Of a stretch of 50,000 nucleotides of DNA, positions 17,231 through 26,900 are shown piece after piece (position 1 is the stretch's first letter; each line of letters starts with the position of its first letter). The position numbers and the translations under genes are program-made. A model generated the notes under the pieces. That model was given only the letters and a program-made list of their open reading frames with translations, was not told the DNA's origin and ran no database searches. This stretch comes from Symbiodinium natans (Eukaryota > Sar > Dinophyceae > Suessiales > Symbiodiniaceae), in assembly GCA_905221605.1 (NCBI GenBank), contig CAJNDS010002136.1, positions 417,501-467,500 of the forward strand, given 5' to 3'.

Positions 17231-17340
17231 CTACTACTTGCTTAAGAACCTCCAAAAAAATAAAACAATATTCGTCCCAATATTACCCTTACAAGGAAGA
17301 GTCTTTTACATTCTTGCGGGGGTTCTTAAGCAATTGGTAG
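17231..17340. mobile_element. MITE-like element, family 1, with 4-bp duplication
   Basis: 110 bp, ends CTACTACTTGCTTAAGAACC and GGTTCTTAAGCAATTGGTAG, flanked by GAAA on both sides (17227-17230 and 17341-17344). Confidence 0.75.
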
Positions 17341-17392
17341 GAAAGCGCCCATCCCGAATCATCCCGAAACGAATCATCCCGAAACCCGTGAC

Positions 17393-17443
17393 CCCACGCG
17401 GCCTTCTCCGAGATCGTCGCAGCCATCTGTGCCGCCGAGATGC
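17393..17443 (-). CDS. Candidate exon 33, coiled-coil gene
   Basis: Reads ISAAQMAATISEKAAW after acceptor GTCTTCAG; donor GTCACGGG. The plus strand is also open (AAFSEIVAAICAAEMPE), but the acceptor supports minus. Confidence 0.55.
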
Positions 17444-17487
17444 CTGAAGACTTTTGGGGTGTTTAGGTGGCTTCGGGTGTAGGCGGT

Positions 17488-17521
17488 TTGTGGTTTAGGG
17501 TTTAGGGTTTAGGGTTTAGGG
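17488..17521. repeat. (TTTAGGG)n
   Basis: Four to five copies. Confidence 0.9.
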
Positions 17522-17646
17522 TGCGTATAGGGCTTGAAGGTTTAGGTTTCGGTAGTATCATGCAGCAAGGGCTCAGAGCTCAAGAAAAGGACCCTTGGCC
17601 CATCTCCAGTTTTCATGATCAACAGCAACCGTAGCCTTTCAGTGAC

Positions 17647-17679
17647 TACAAGCATTGAGGCTGTGAAGATGGTGGCCTC
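17647..17679 (-). CDS. Candidate exon 34, coiled-coil gene (weak)
   Basis: Reads EATIFTASMLV after GGGCCAG; donor GTCACTG. Short, with an equally open plus strand. Confidence 0.35.
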
Positions 17680-18135
17680 CTGGCCCAAAAGCATCACTGT
17701 TAAACGGAAGAAGGAAGCAACATCGCCCCCCGCCTTGCCGTTGATTTCTCATGGTGGCGGCGACGGTCTGGCGGCTTGGAGAGCTATGTCCCGCATCCGC
17801 AGTACGCATCCGCAGTACGCATCCCCAACCCCTAAACCCTAAACCCTCGAAAGCCCGAACTGAACAGCCCAAACCAAAAGATCCGCAGCTCTCGAAGCTT
17901 CAAACCATTCTCACATGCTTTCAATTTCAAGCCTCACACGTCAAATGCAGACCACACCTTGGCCCCTCTTTGCCCCAAATCACCCAAAACACCAACCCCC
18001 CCCCCCCCCCAAAAAAAAAAAAAAAAACTGCTCTTAGTTGCCGAGTTCATAAGCCCCCAAAAAACTGTACTTCAGTTCTATAGGGGATTGCAGAATCCCA
18101 AAAAGTGCAACATGCACTGATTCAGCTACGAAACC

Positions 18136-18228
18136 CAAAACCGCCCAAAACCCTAAACCCTGAACCCTCAACCCTAAACCCTAAACCCTCAACCCTCAAC
18201 CCTCAACCCTAAACCCTAAACCCTAAAC
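18136..18228. repeat. CCCTAAA with CCCTCAA variants
   Basis: About 13 units. Confidence 0.95.
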
Positions 18229-18299
18229 CCTATTCTGATCCCAGGGGGGGGGGGGGAAATGGCAGCCTCGCATTTCTTCTTCATCTCCATGCCTCGGTC
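18229..18299 (-). CDS. Candidate exon 35, coiled-coil gene
   Basis: Reads DRGMEMKKKCEAAIS after acceptor ATCCTCCAG and stays open through a C-run (PPPP) to donor GTTTAGGG. The homopolymer makes length and phase uncertain. Confidence 0.58.
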
Positions 18300-18340
18300 C
18301 TGGAGGATTTGCTTTGGCAAATGAAACCTCGGTTGTGTTT

Positions 18341-18532
18341 CGGGTTTAGGGTTTACGGTTAGGGTTTAGGGTTTAGGGTTTGGGGTTCAGGGTTCAGGGT
18401 TTGAGTTTAGGGTTTAGGGTTCAGGGTTCAGGGTTCAGGGTTCAGGGTTTAGGGTTTAGGGTTGAGGGTTTAGGGTTTAGGGTTTAGGGTTTAGGGTTTA
18501 GGGTTTAGGGTTTAGGGTTTAGGGTTTAGGAG
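18341..18532. repeat. TTTAGGG and TTCAGGG tract
   Basis: About 26 units, with two TTCAGGG blocks. Confidence 0.95.
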
Positions 18533-18627
18533 GGTTGAGTGTGCTTCGTTGTGCTTTGGGGTCTTTGGGGGCTTGAGTATTTTGGGGCATGTCTTCTCAA
18601 CTGTTGAGAGGGGGGAGGTAGAAATTG

Positions 18628-18900
18628 CGTTGTGGATGTTGTCGTTGTCGCTGCCGTTGCCGATGCCGCTGTCGCTGCTGCTGCCGATGCCGCTGCCGCT
18701 GCCGCTGCGGATGCCGCTGCCGCTGCAGGTGCCGCTGCCTGTCCCGATGTCGTTGCCGTTGCTGTTGCGGCTGTTGCTGCAGCTGTTGGTGCTATTCTTG
18801 TTGTTGGTGTTGCCACCGTTGTCTTCGTTGTCCTCGTCGTTGGTCCTCGTCGTTGTCCTCGTTGCGGTCGTTGTCGTTGTTGTCATCGTTGTTCTCACTA
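18628..18900. repeat. GC-rich imperfect trinucleotide array
   Basis: GCTGCCGNTGCC-like units give long low-complexity ORFs in several frames (Ala, Leu/Pro, Arg/Cys, Val). Treated as repeat DNA, not a gene. Confidence 0.8.
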
Positions 18901-19300
18901 CCGCAGCTAGTGGAAGGCAGTTGGTGTTCATGAGCCTTGCCTGCAACAGGCCTCCCTCGCTAAGTGTACAAGGTGCAACCACCGGGTGCCAATTCCCAGC
19001 CCCCAAGCGCGGTTCAGAGCCTTGGCTGGGCTAGGCGGTAGGAGTCTCCACTTTCCCACAGCGTGAAGAAGGGAGTACCCTCACTCCATGGTTCTGACTC
19101 AGTACTACAATGAGCAGAGACCGTTCTCTCAGCATTCAATGAAGATCGTTGGTCTTCTTCTTCAAGGATTGGGGGTTTAAGCCATTGATACCTGAAACGT
19201 TGTTGTGTTGAGGATGTGTCAAGAACGGCAAGGTCTAGATGAGCCCTTGCACCCTAAACCACAAGCCCGATTGGCAAGATTCACGGCCTTTGCACAGACC
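18901..19300. other. Intron filler
   Basis: No exon-like island found up to 19307. Confidence 0.35.
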
Positions 19301-19307
19301 CTACCAC

Positions 19308-19368
19308 CGCTGTCCTTCAGCGCCACGAGCTCCTCCTTCATGGAGAGCGTTGCTGACTTCAGCCGAAC
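19308..19368 (-). CDS. Candidate exon 36, coiled-coil gene
   Basis: Reads VRLKSATLSMKEELVALKDS after acceptor TTTCACTGCAG; donor GTGGTAGG or, 8 bases on, GTCTGTG, which would end in phase 0. Strong heptads. Confidence 0.68.
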
Positions 19369-19497
19369 CTGCAGTGAAAGGCCGGAGGGTGCCGGGCCTC
19401 GTGGCCTCTGCATGGAAATTAAAGGCCTGGGGGTCGGAAGGATGACCCCTAAAACCCTCCTAGACATACTCCTGAATATGATCCTCTTAAACCCAAT

Positions 19498-19532
19498 AAG
19501 GTTTAGGGTTTGGGGTTTAGGGTTTAGGGTTT
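19498..19532. repeat. (TTTAGGG)n
   Basis: Five copies. Confidence 0.9.
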
Positions 19533-19585
19533 AACGGAAATTTCAACTATCCCAAACTAGACTTTTCATGGGCTCCATACCTCAT

Positions 19586-19617
19586 CCCCTCCAGGCCTCC
19601 ACTTCGCGCAGGGCGGC
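19586..19617 (-). CDS. Candidate exon 37, coiled-coil gene
   Basis: Reads AALREVEAW after acceptor CATCGCTCAG. Matches ALDEVEAW at 44500-44556. Donor not fixed because TGA precedes the first good GT. Confidence 0.5.
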
Positions 19618-19655
19618 CTGAGCGATGCAGCAAAGGCTGAGCTGGAGACTTTCTG

Positions 19656-19745
19656 GGGTTGAGGGTTTGGGGTTTAGGGTTTAGGGCTTAGGGTTTAGGG
19701 TTTAGGGTTTGGGGTTTGGGGTTTAGGGTTTAGGCGGGTTTGGGG
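19656..19745. repeat. TTTAGGG and TTTGGGG tract
   Basis: Mixed units. Confidence 0.9.
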
Positions 19746-19961
19746 TTTAGGGTGAGAAAGGCTCCGAAGGCTTCGGGATCAGGGCGTTTGTGGGCATCTG
19801 ACCTTCGTCGTGTGTGTGGCACGCTGCTAAAGGAAAAAACCGAAAACCCGTGCTCTCATGGTCGACTGGATCTCCGGAAAGACAGGAACGTCGTATCAAG
19901 GTGGGCTCAGATGAGCAGTTAGCAGGCCTCGGCGTGTGCCTACATTCCCAATCTGCCCCCC

Positions 19962-20030
19962 CAGCCCTAAACCCTAAACCCTAAACCCTAAACCCTACAC
20001 CCTAAACCCTACACCCTAAACCCTAAACCC
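19962..20030. repeat. CCCTAAA and CCCTACA tract
   Basis: About nine units. Confidence 0.95.
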
Positions 20031-20035
20031 AAAAC

Positions 20036-20101
20036 TGGGGGCTTGACCACCACTGCTGTCTGCGCCGGCTCGGCCACCTTTGTGCAGGCTGTGATCTCCT
20101 C
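20036..20101 (-). CDS. Candidate exon 38, coiled-coil gene
   Basis: Reads EEITACTKVAEPAQTAVVVK after acceptor TTGCTTGCAG; donor GTTTTGGG. 66 nt, 22 codons, phase 0 both ends, compatible with the exons at 20459 and 39634. Confidence 0.68.
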
Positions 20102-20109
20102 CTGCAAGC

Positions 20110-20160
20110 AATATGGGGCTTTACGATATTAAGGGTACCTTATTGGGGTCCTTGTTAGGG
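20110..20160. mobile_element. MITE family 3 fragment
   Basis: TATGGGGCTTTACGATATTA and GGTACCTTATTGGGGTCCTT, then cut off by a telomeric tract. Confidence 0.45.
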
Positions 20161-20266
20161 TTTGAGGTTTAGGGTTTAGGGTTTAGGGTTTAGGGTTTAG
20201 GGTTTAGGGTTTAGGGTTTAGGGTTTAGGGTTTAGGGTTTAGGGTTTAGGGGTTAGGGGTTAGGGT
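20155..20266. repeat. (TTTAGGG)n
   Basis: About 15 copies. Confidence 0.95.
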
Positions 20267-20317
20267 GGCGGGATGTAGCAGCCCATGCATGATTGCGAAA
20301 GAGAAGGGACAAGACTC

Positions 20318-20424
20318 AGGGTTTAGGGTTTAGGGTTTAGGGCTTAGGGCTTAGGGTTTAGGGTTTAGGGTTTAGGGTTTAGGATTTAGGATTTAGGATT
20401 TAGGGTTAGGGTTTAGGGTTTAGG
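20318..20424. repeat. TTTAGGG with CTTAGGG and TTTAGGA variants
   Basis: About 15 units. Confidence 0.95.
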
Positions 20425-20458
20425 GGGCGCAGTAGATTCGGGGTCTGATTTGGGGAAC

Positions 20459-20503
20459 CTCGCTCATCTGACCACTCTCCGCGGCGATGCTCATCATAGC
20501 AGC
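20459..20503 (-). CDS. Candidate exon 39, coiled-coil gene
   Basis: Reads AAMMSIAAESGQMSE after acceptor CTGTGCGCAG; donor GTTCCCC. 45 nt, phase 0 both ends. It is the first exon downstream (minus strand) of the retrotransposon insertion. Confidence 0.62.
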
Positions 20504-20652
20504 CTGCGCACAGAATCAGTGAGAGGATCGTTGGCAATGACAAGGTCGTAACAAACTTGACGGGATACTGTTTTGTTCAACTGAATCCCCATAGACCCTT
20601 TCAGAGCCTTTTTGGTTGGAAAAGGCTCTGGGTGTCTGGAACTGCGGCCGTC

Positions 20653-20695
20653 AGTAGGGTTTAGGGTTTAGGGTTTGGGGTTTGGGGTTTAGGGT
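20653..20695. repeat. TTTAGGG tract split by element B
   Basis: The tract stops at the left LTR of element B and resumes after its right LTR. Confidence 0.9.
20691..20695. other. Target-site duplication of element B, left copy
   Basis: AGGGT, identical to 39204-39208. Confidence 0.9.
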
Positions 20696-20789
20696 TGTGT
20701 TTGCAGAGAGCATTGACAGCAGCTGTGCAAGATCAGTTGAAGAATGTGGCAGACTGATTGCTGCATGACCCCTGCGCAAGGATGACTCT
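20696..20789 (+). repeat. Element B left LTR, first part
   Basis: Starts TGTGTTTGCAGAG and breaks off after GACTCT, where element A entered. Matches 38709-38802. Confidence 0.93.
20786..20789. other. Target-site duplication of element A, left copy
   Basis: CTCT, repeated at 30066-30069; the uninterrupted right LTR of B has it once. The duplication overlaps the LTR's first T, so its length (4 or 5 bp) is ambiguous. Confidence 0.7.
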
Positions 20790-20946
20790 GTAGCGGCCAA
20801 ATGCTAGCAGCGCTCCACGCTAAGCGGTCATTTTCACCTGCATGCTTGATGCCCTTGAGCCACGGGTAGCGTGGCAGCTTCATTGATTGGCTATGCACAT
20901 GTTCTGGTCAAGGGAGCATAGCGTACACTCTTGCTAGCTCATTACA
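20789..20946 (-). repeat. Element A 3' LTR
   Basis: 158 bp. The last 13 codons of the polyprotein lie inside it. CTTGAGCCA at 20854-20862 is the complement of TGGCTCAAG. Confidence 0.93.
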
Positions 20947-23900
20947 GTCCCCCCAAATTAGGGTTGACCAGAACTGCTCAGCGTCTTGCTGGTATTCCTT
21001 GACTAAACGTGCTACGGAGGCCGCATGGCTTCGGTTCTTGTACTTCGCGTCCGCAGCTCGACATGACAGCTCGGCCGCAACGTCCACGAGGCTCAAAGTA
21101 CCGGATCGGAGGTACATGTCCATCGCCCCATTGCTCTTGGCCGGGTCCGCCTTGGTGAGTGCGTCGACGATCATTTTCTGGTGGGGAATCCACCGAACCA
21201 TGGACTGTGAGCTCTGGAGGTCCTTCACTATGATTGCCAGTTCTAGGGCGGACTTCCTGTCTTGTCGTCCTTGAGGATGCTCTTTCATGATGCAATCATA
21301 AAGACTCTTGGCATCGGTGACGGAGCATTGCGGTTGCTTCGTCGCACGCATGTCGCCCTTCATGATCAGCAAGTGAGGCGAAAGGGAATTCCTCCACTTG
21401 TTGAGCTCGATGTCGTGCTGGACGGCGTCCCTCATCATGATCTGGAGCCAGTCGACCTCGTTGATCGCCTGCAGCATCGCCTGGGTCTCGCCCCCGAAGG
21501 TACTGAACACCTTCCGCTTGAGCCGACTCGATCTCCATGCCAGAGGAGTGGCCTTGACCCTCTGGTTTCCGATCGGAAGACATTCCGCCGCCATCACCAT
21601 CCATGCTCCTTGAGTGCCATCCGTTGGGAGTCCCTCCTCATCCAGGGAGTCGTACTTCTGACCCACTCCACCAGCGTCGGACACGGCGATGAAGGCCATG
21701 TTGGAGGGGTGGAACTTCCATATCACGAGGGGCCTCGACGCCGTGTTTCTCAAGTAATTGATGGTCTTGTTGACGACCATCACATCGTCGATGGTAGCGT
21801 TGGTCAACTTGCTCGCCATGAGCGACGCCGTACCACTGACCTCAGGCCGCGTCTCCTTCGCCACCCAGTTGATTTTGTAGATGGCACTGCGAAAGTTCTT
21901 GAACTCTTCCATTGTGAGGGGGACGCTTTTGTCTCCTTTGCGGCTCTTTGAAATCGGGACGGGGAAAATCTGCTCCTTGATGTACTTCTCTTGGTCCACC
22001 AGGATGCGATCGGAGCTGGTCCGAATCCTCCTCCCAGCGTACTCAGCCTCGTCCTCTTCCCACTTGCCGAACTTGAACCGGGCGTGTAGGAGCTCCTTAA
22101 TCTGCTTTTTCATCTCGGGGAGCGCGCTAATGATGAAGTCGTCTACCTCGATCAGTATCTGAGCCTCGTTCGTGCCCTGTTCGTTGAACCTCATCCACCA
22201 GCATGGCTCCACCAGGTTTCTGACGAATCCATTGTCCGCCAAGTACTTGGTGACGGTGTTCCTCCAGGCAGCTGGCGCATCATCCAGTCCGTAAACCGGA
22301 ACTTCGATGACTATGAGCGACCCCGCCGGAAGCTTGAGCCCTTCGCAGGGTTCTGCGAATATGGGCCCTCGAGGCCTGTGCAGCTTGTCTGATTGGCAGA
22401 AGGCGTTCTTGACGTCCGAGAAGATGAAGTGGTGGCCCATGTTGATTCCTGCTTGCATGAAGGCCATCATGCCCTCCGTCGACGGAGTAGGAGCGAACGT
22501 TGTGAGTTCTGCCGTATCTGGATCTCCATGTCCAGCCAGACACCACCTGGATTTGGCTTTCCAACTCCCTTCTCCAGGCTGTGGTTTTCGCCGACGCACC
22601 ATCCTAGAGTTGAGCACTCTCTCGGGATATCTTTTCCGCATCGTGGCAGCTTCTTGTCCGACGATGACCCTCACGGCTTTCGTCTTCAATATCGCCGACC
22701 ACTCCATCTCGTCGCTCTGCTCGAACATCTTCTGCTCGTCTTCGGAAAGCTTCTTGACGTCGATCTCATCTGACCTGCTTGCCACCAGCGTCAAGCCGCC
22801 ATCCTCGTTGAAGGAATACCAGCTCACCATTCCCTCTGCGTCGCTGTCTTCCTCGACCGTGGCCGAACCAGGATCTGCTTGGTCTCTTCCTCGACGAACA
22901 GCGTCTAGGAGTCTGGAGATGGGCGTTCCTGGAGCTCTGTTGCTGGACGAAGGTTGCTCTGTAGGACTAGCGGCACGACTTCCGCTCTCTTCCCGAGGCT
23001 CTCCAACACGAAGTGCCTTGAATGCCCTTTCCTCAGCCGGAGGAGACCTTTCCCTGACGTTCACTCCTGCACCGTGATCTTCATGATCGTAGGGTGGATG
23101 AAGCTCTTCATGCTCAGGTACGGGTTGCAAGCCCCCCGTGGCTTCCGGCTCCTGTGCTGGCTCTTGCACGGATGACCTTCGAGATCCGGTAGAAGTCGAC
23201 ACCTGGCGTCTCATGCGACCCTCGTGGCCGGCGGGCTCGTCTTCGTGCCGATCACTCTGTCCATGCACTTCAGGTATGATGCCGGGGGGAACCGGAATGG
23301 CTTCTTCCCCTCGCAAAGTTTGCCGATGAAGTTCTGCTTCGGTCGGTCTCTCGGCGGATACTGGGATGCCCTCGCACTCTTCCTGCACCGGCATCAGTTG
23401 GTCTGTTTGTGCTGGGGGCCGTTCCCTGGTCACATCCACCGCCTCAGTTTGTCCTCCGGAGACAACACGTCTCAGAAGATCCGCCAGCTCCGGGTCCGAG
23501 GCAAGCTCTCTGCCTAGAACCTCCGAGGGAAAGGCCGGCCTCAGTTGTTCAGGGGTGCATCTCCACAGTCGCGATCTCATTGCCACCCAGACGATGGACC
23601 TGGACGACAGGACGACCATTCCGGGACCCACCCATCTCGGCACCGGATGTAGCGTGTCTCCCGCCTTCCCACGCCTGAAGCAGTACACCCACTGTCCCGC
23701 ATTCCACTGTCGGAGTGGAGTGCTGGACGTCTTGGTGGCTCGGACGATCGCTTCTTTGCTGGTGGCCTGCATTGCAAGCTGCTTGGCTCTCTCTCGAATC
23801 TCTTGTCTCTTCCGAAACTCGACCCCGACTGCGTCCAGACCTGCTGCATCGTGGTAGGCGTCGGACAGAGGAACCATTCCGCCGGAATCCTCCGCCAGAA

Positions 23901-26900
23901 GCTCCCCAGGGATCCTGGGCAGCTCACCAAAGACTAGCTGCGTGGGGGTGTAGCCGCCAGCGTTGTGCCATCGGTTCTTCGCCGCCACCAGCGAGGCCAT
24001 GAAGTCGTCGAATTCACTCTCCGAGCTAAGAGTGCATTGTCCGGACTCGATCTCCTGCTGCAGCTTGTGCTTCAGCCACCCCCCATGCCTTTCGGCCCGC
24101 GAGTTTTGCCACGGGGATTCAGGAGCCGTAACGTGCTGAAGTGTTCCCAGCTGTTCCAGGCCACGTTCAAATACTCCCTGAAACTCCTTGCCGCCGTCGG
24201 TGATGAGCAGAGCCGGCGGTCCGAGAAACCTGGCCCATGTAGTCAGCAGAGCACTCCAAGTGGCTGCTGCCGTGGGTGCCCCATCACCAGATCCAGTGAT
24301 CCTTTGGGCAATCTGATACCCAGTTCCATGACAAACCATGTTGAGCACGGGGATGGATCGGTCCTGGAAGTGGATGTAGAACACGTCAACGGAGACCACA
24401 CGATTGAACGTGAAGATTCGAGGACACTGCGCCTTCCTGCGATGGTCTGGGCCACGCTTGATGATGCAGTGGTCGCAGGCGAACTCGTCCCGGATGTACT
24501 TGAGAACCTCGGCCTTGGCTCCCGCCGCTCTAAATGTCCGCAACATACGGTCCCGAGGCGGGTGTCCCGTGTTGACGTGCACCTTTTTCACCAGCGCCTT
24601 CTGCTCCTCGGTGATCTTCTTCTCGTGGCCTGTCGTCTCGATCGCAGCCGGCGTGGTGTCGTCTTCCTCTTCGTCGAGCGACAGAGTGGGGAAGGACTTG
24701 CCTCCGGAGTTCTCAGGAGAGAACCACCAGCTGGGGACCAGCACGTCAGCCATCTTCTTGGGAGCGCTCGGTTCGGAGTAGCCTTGTGATAGATTGGCCG
24801 CTGATCGGGTCTTGAATACGTTGATGGACCACCGATCTCCTCGCCAGGGTTCGACTCCATGCCAGTTCTTCGCGTTGAAGGTGACGATTCGGTTCTTTGT
24901 CTTGACCACTCTTCCGTTGACGAAGGTCCCGTGGGGCATTCGGCGTCTCTGCTTGCCCTTCTCGTCCTCAATCCAGACCTCACCCCCGGAGTATTCCCCT
25001 AGGCCCATGGTCTGGTTCTCCCCGATGTTGTGACTGTCCCGATGGTACCCATAGGCGTTGTTCCTCGTGATCATGATGGACGATCTCGGAAGAAGGGCTC
25101 CTCGTCGGCGCATGAACTCGTTGACGTACTGCGTCACCGAGGGAAACTCTCTTGTGGCGCGCGTGATTCCGGAGAACTTGCCGTGGGAGAACTGCCCGAG
25201 GAGCACCGCCTCATTGTTTCCGGATGAAGATCTCCTTCTCGACTTCCCCGGCCATTCCACAGCCTTCAGCAACTTCAGGCACGCCGGCAGTGAAAAATCC
25301 TGCTGTTCCAGTAGCTGCTTCGCAATGTTCTCTCCGATTGACGATTTCCGCTCGCTGGGCGCTTGGTGGTAACTGACCTGGGGAGCCTTGTCGGGTTCGC
25401 TTTCTAGGTCGTCCTTCTCCTTCAGGATACGGTCGGCCCTCGCTGGATCGTTGGTGACCCACTTCAGCTCCTTGCCGGACACCACCATCGTCTTGGGATC
25501 TTCCAGCAGTGCTCTCCACGAGGATCTCTGCCACATGGGTGAGGAACGCTTTCCTTGCACGAGGTAGCTGCGCCCTTCTCGATCTTGTTGAGCCGCCACC
25601 TCCCATGCCATGTCTTCATACAACGACTGCTTCACGTTGCTTCCGTAGGACAGGTGATGAACCTTGGGCATGGCAACGAAGACCATCTCCGGCTGTCGGC
25701 GGTCTAAAAACTTTCTGAGCCGAGCCCGATGCTCCTTGTTCTCAATCTTCCACCCGTCTTCCCGAGTGAACCTCTCATGTGAGGATGCCACAAGTCCTCC
25801 GCAATCTCGAACACGTTCCGTGGAGGCAGCCTGGTGAAAGAGGTTGACGTAGTCGATCTTGTCCGGGTTCGTCTCGAGGCACTTGGTCCTGGCGAGGCGC
25901 AACGCGGCCGCCTCGGCTTCGCTCTTCTCCCACGACGACAGCAGATTGCCTTCTTCGTCCAGACCCGGGGCGTGCACCATCCAATAGGGTCCCACATGAG
26001 ATCGCTGGCCGTCGACTCCGAGTCCAAGGGGTGCCGTGATTCTATCCCAGGCATCTTGTAAGACACGCTCGCCTCGGGAACATGCCCATGTCCAGGACGA
26101 GGAACCACCGGGCTCGGGGGGACCAGGGCCCTTGCTGTAGACATCGCCGTCTTCCCTTGTCACATGCCACAGACATTGCAGATCTTTGTCCACGGCTTCA
26201 TCAAAGGTCATGGCTTGGACCCATGGCACTCGCAGCCAGGCAGGTCTCTCCTCTGGCTCTTTCATGCTCCAATCCCTCTTAACGAACCAGCAAGAGGGGT
26301 TTCCACCATGACCTGCCAGGACACTCTGCATGTTGAGATCCAGCTGTGCCCACGACACCAACTGCGAGGTGATGGCGTAGAAGGTCAAGCTTCCCGGACG
26401 CCAGTTGACGCCGGCAGGTCTCGCTCGTTGGGATTGCTCATGGGAGATACCGGTGACCAGGTCCCTGGGCTGCTGCCCGTCTCGTCCACCAACATCTCCT
26501 GCATCTCCTGGTTCACGGTGCGATTGACAGCTTCGGCAACCTGCGTGGGCGTCATGTTCGACAAGTCCAACTGTTGTCCTTTCTGGAGCATGATCAGCAT
26601 CTGTCCCTGACCCTGTGCCAGAGCCCGCAAAGAGGCGCCGATGTCCTGGAAGCCCGCCATCATCGTCTGCAGGGTGTGGTTCAACTCGATGGGAACTGAC
26701 TCCGTTGGGGGCCCGTTCCTGGCGGCTCTCTCCTGGGTTCCCGAAGAGGTCGTGGTTGTCGTGCTCACCACGGGATAGCCAGCGGTGCCGTTGGGATCCC
26801 GAGCCCGGGCCCGAGCCTTCGCCTTGGATCGCGGCACGTACTTGGAGACGTAGCTGGTCCTTGCCGAGCACTTCGGGCACACTGTCCACACGGCGTACTG

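Noticed and set aside
18512-19034. ORFs of 92-164 codons rich in Ala, Leu, Cys/Arg or Thr/Asn/Ser
   Set aside because: Several frames are open at once over a GC-rich trinucleotide array; no domain or acceptor supports any of them.
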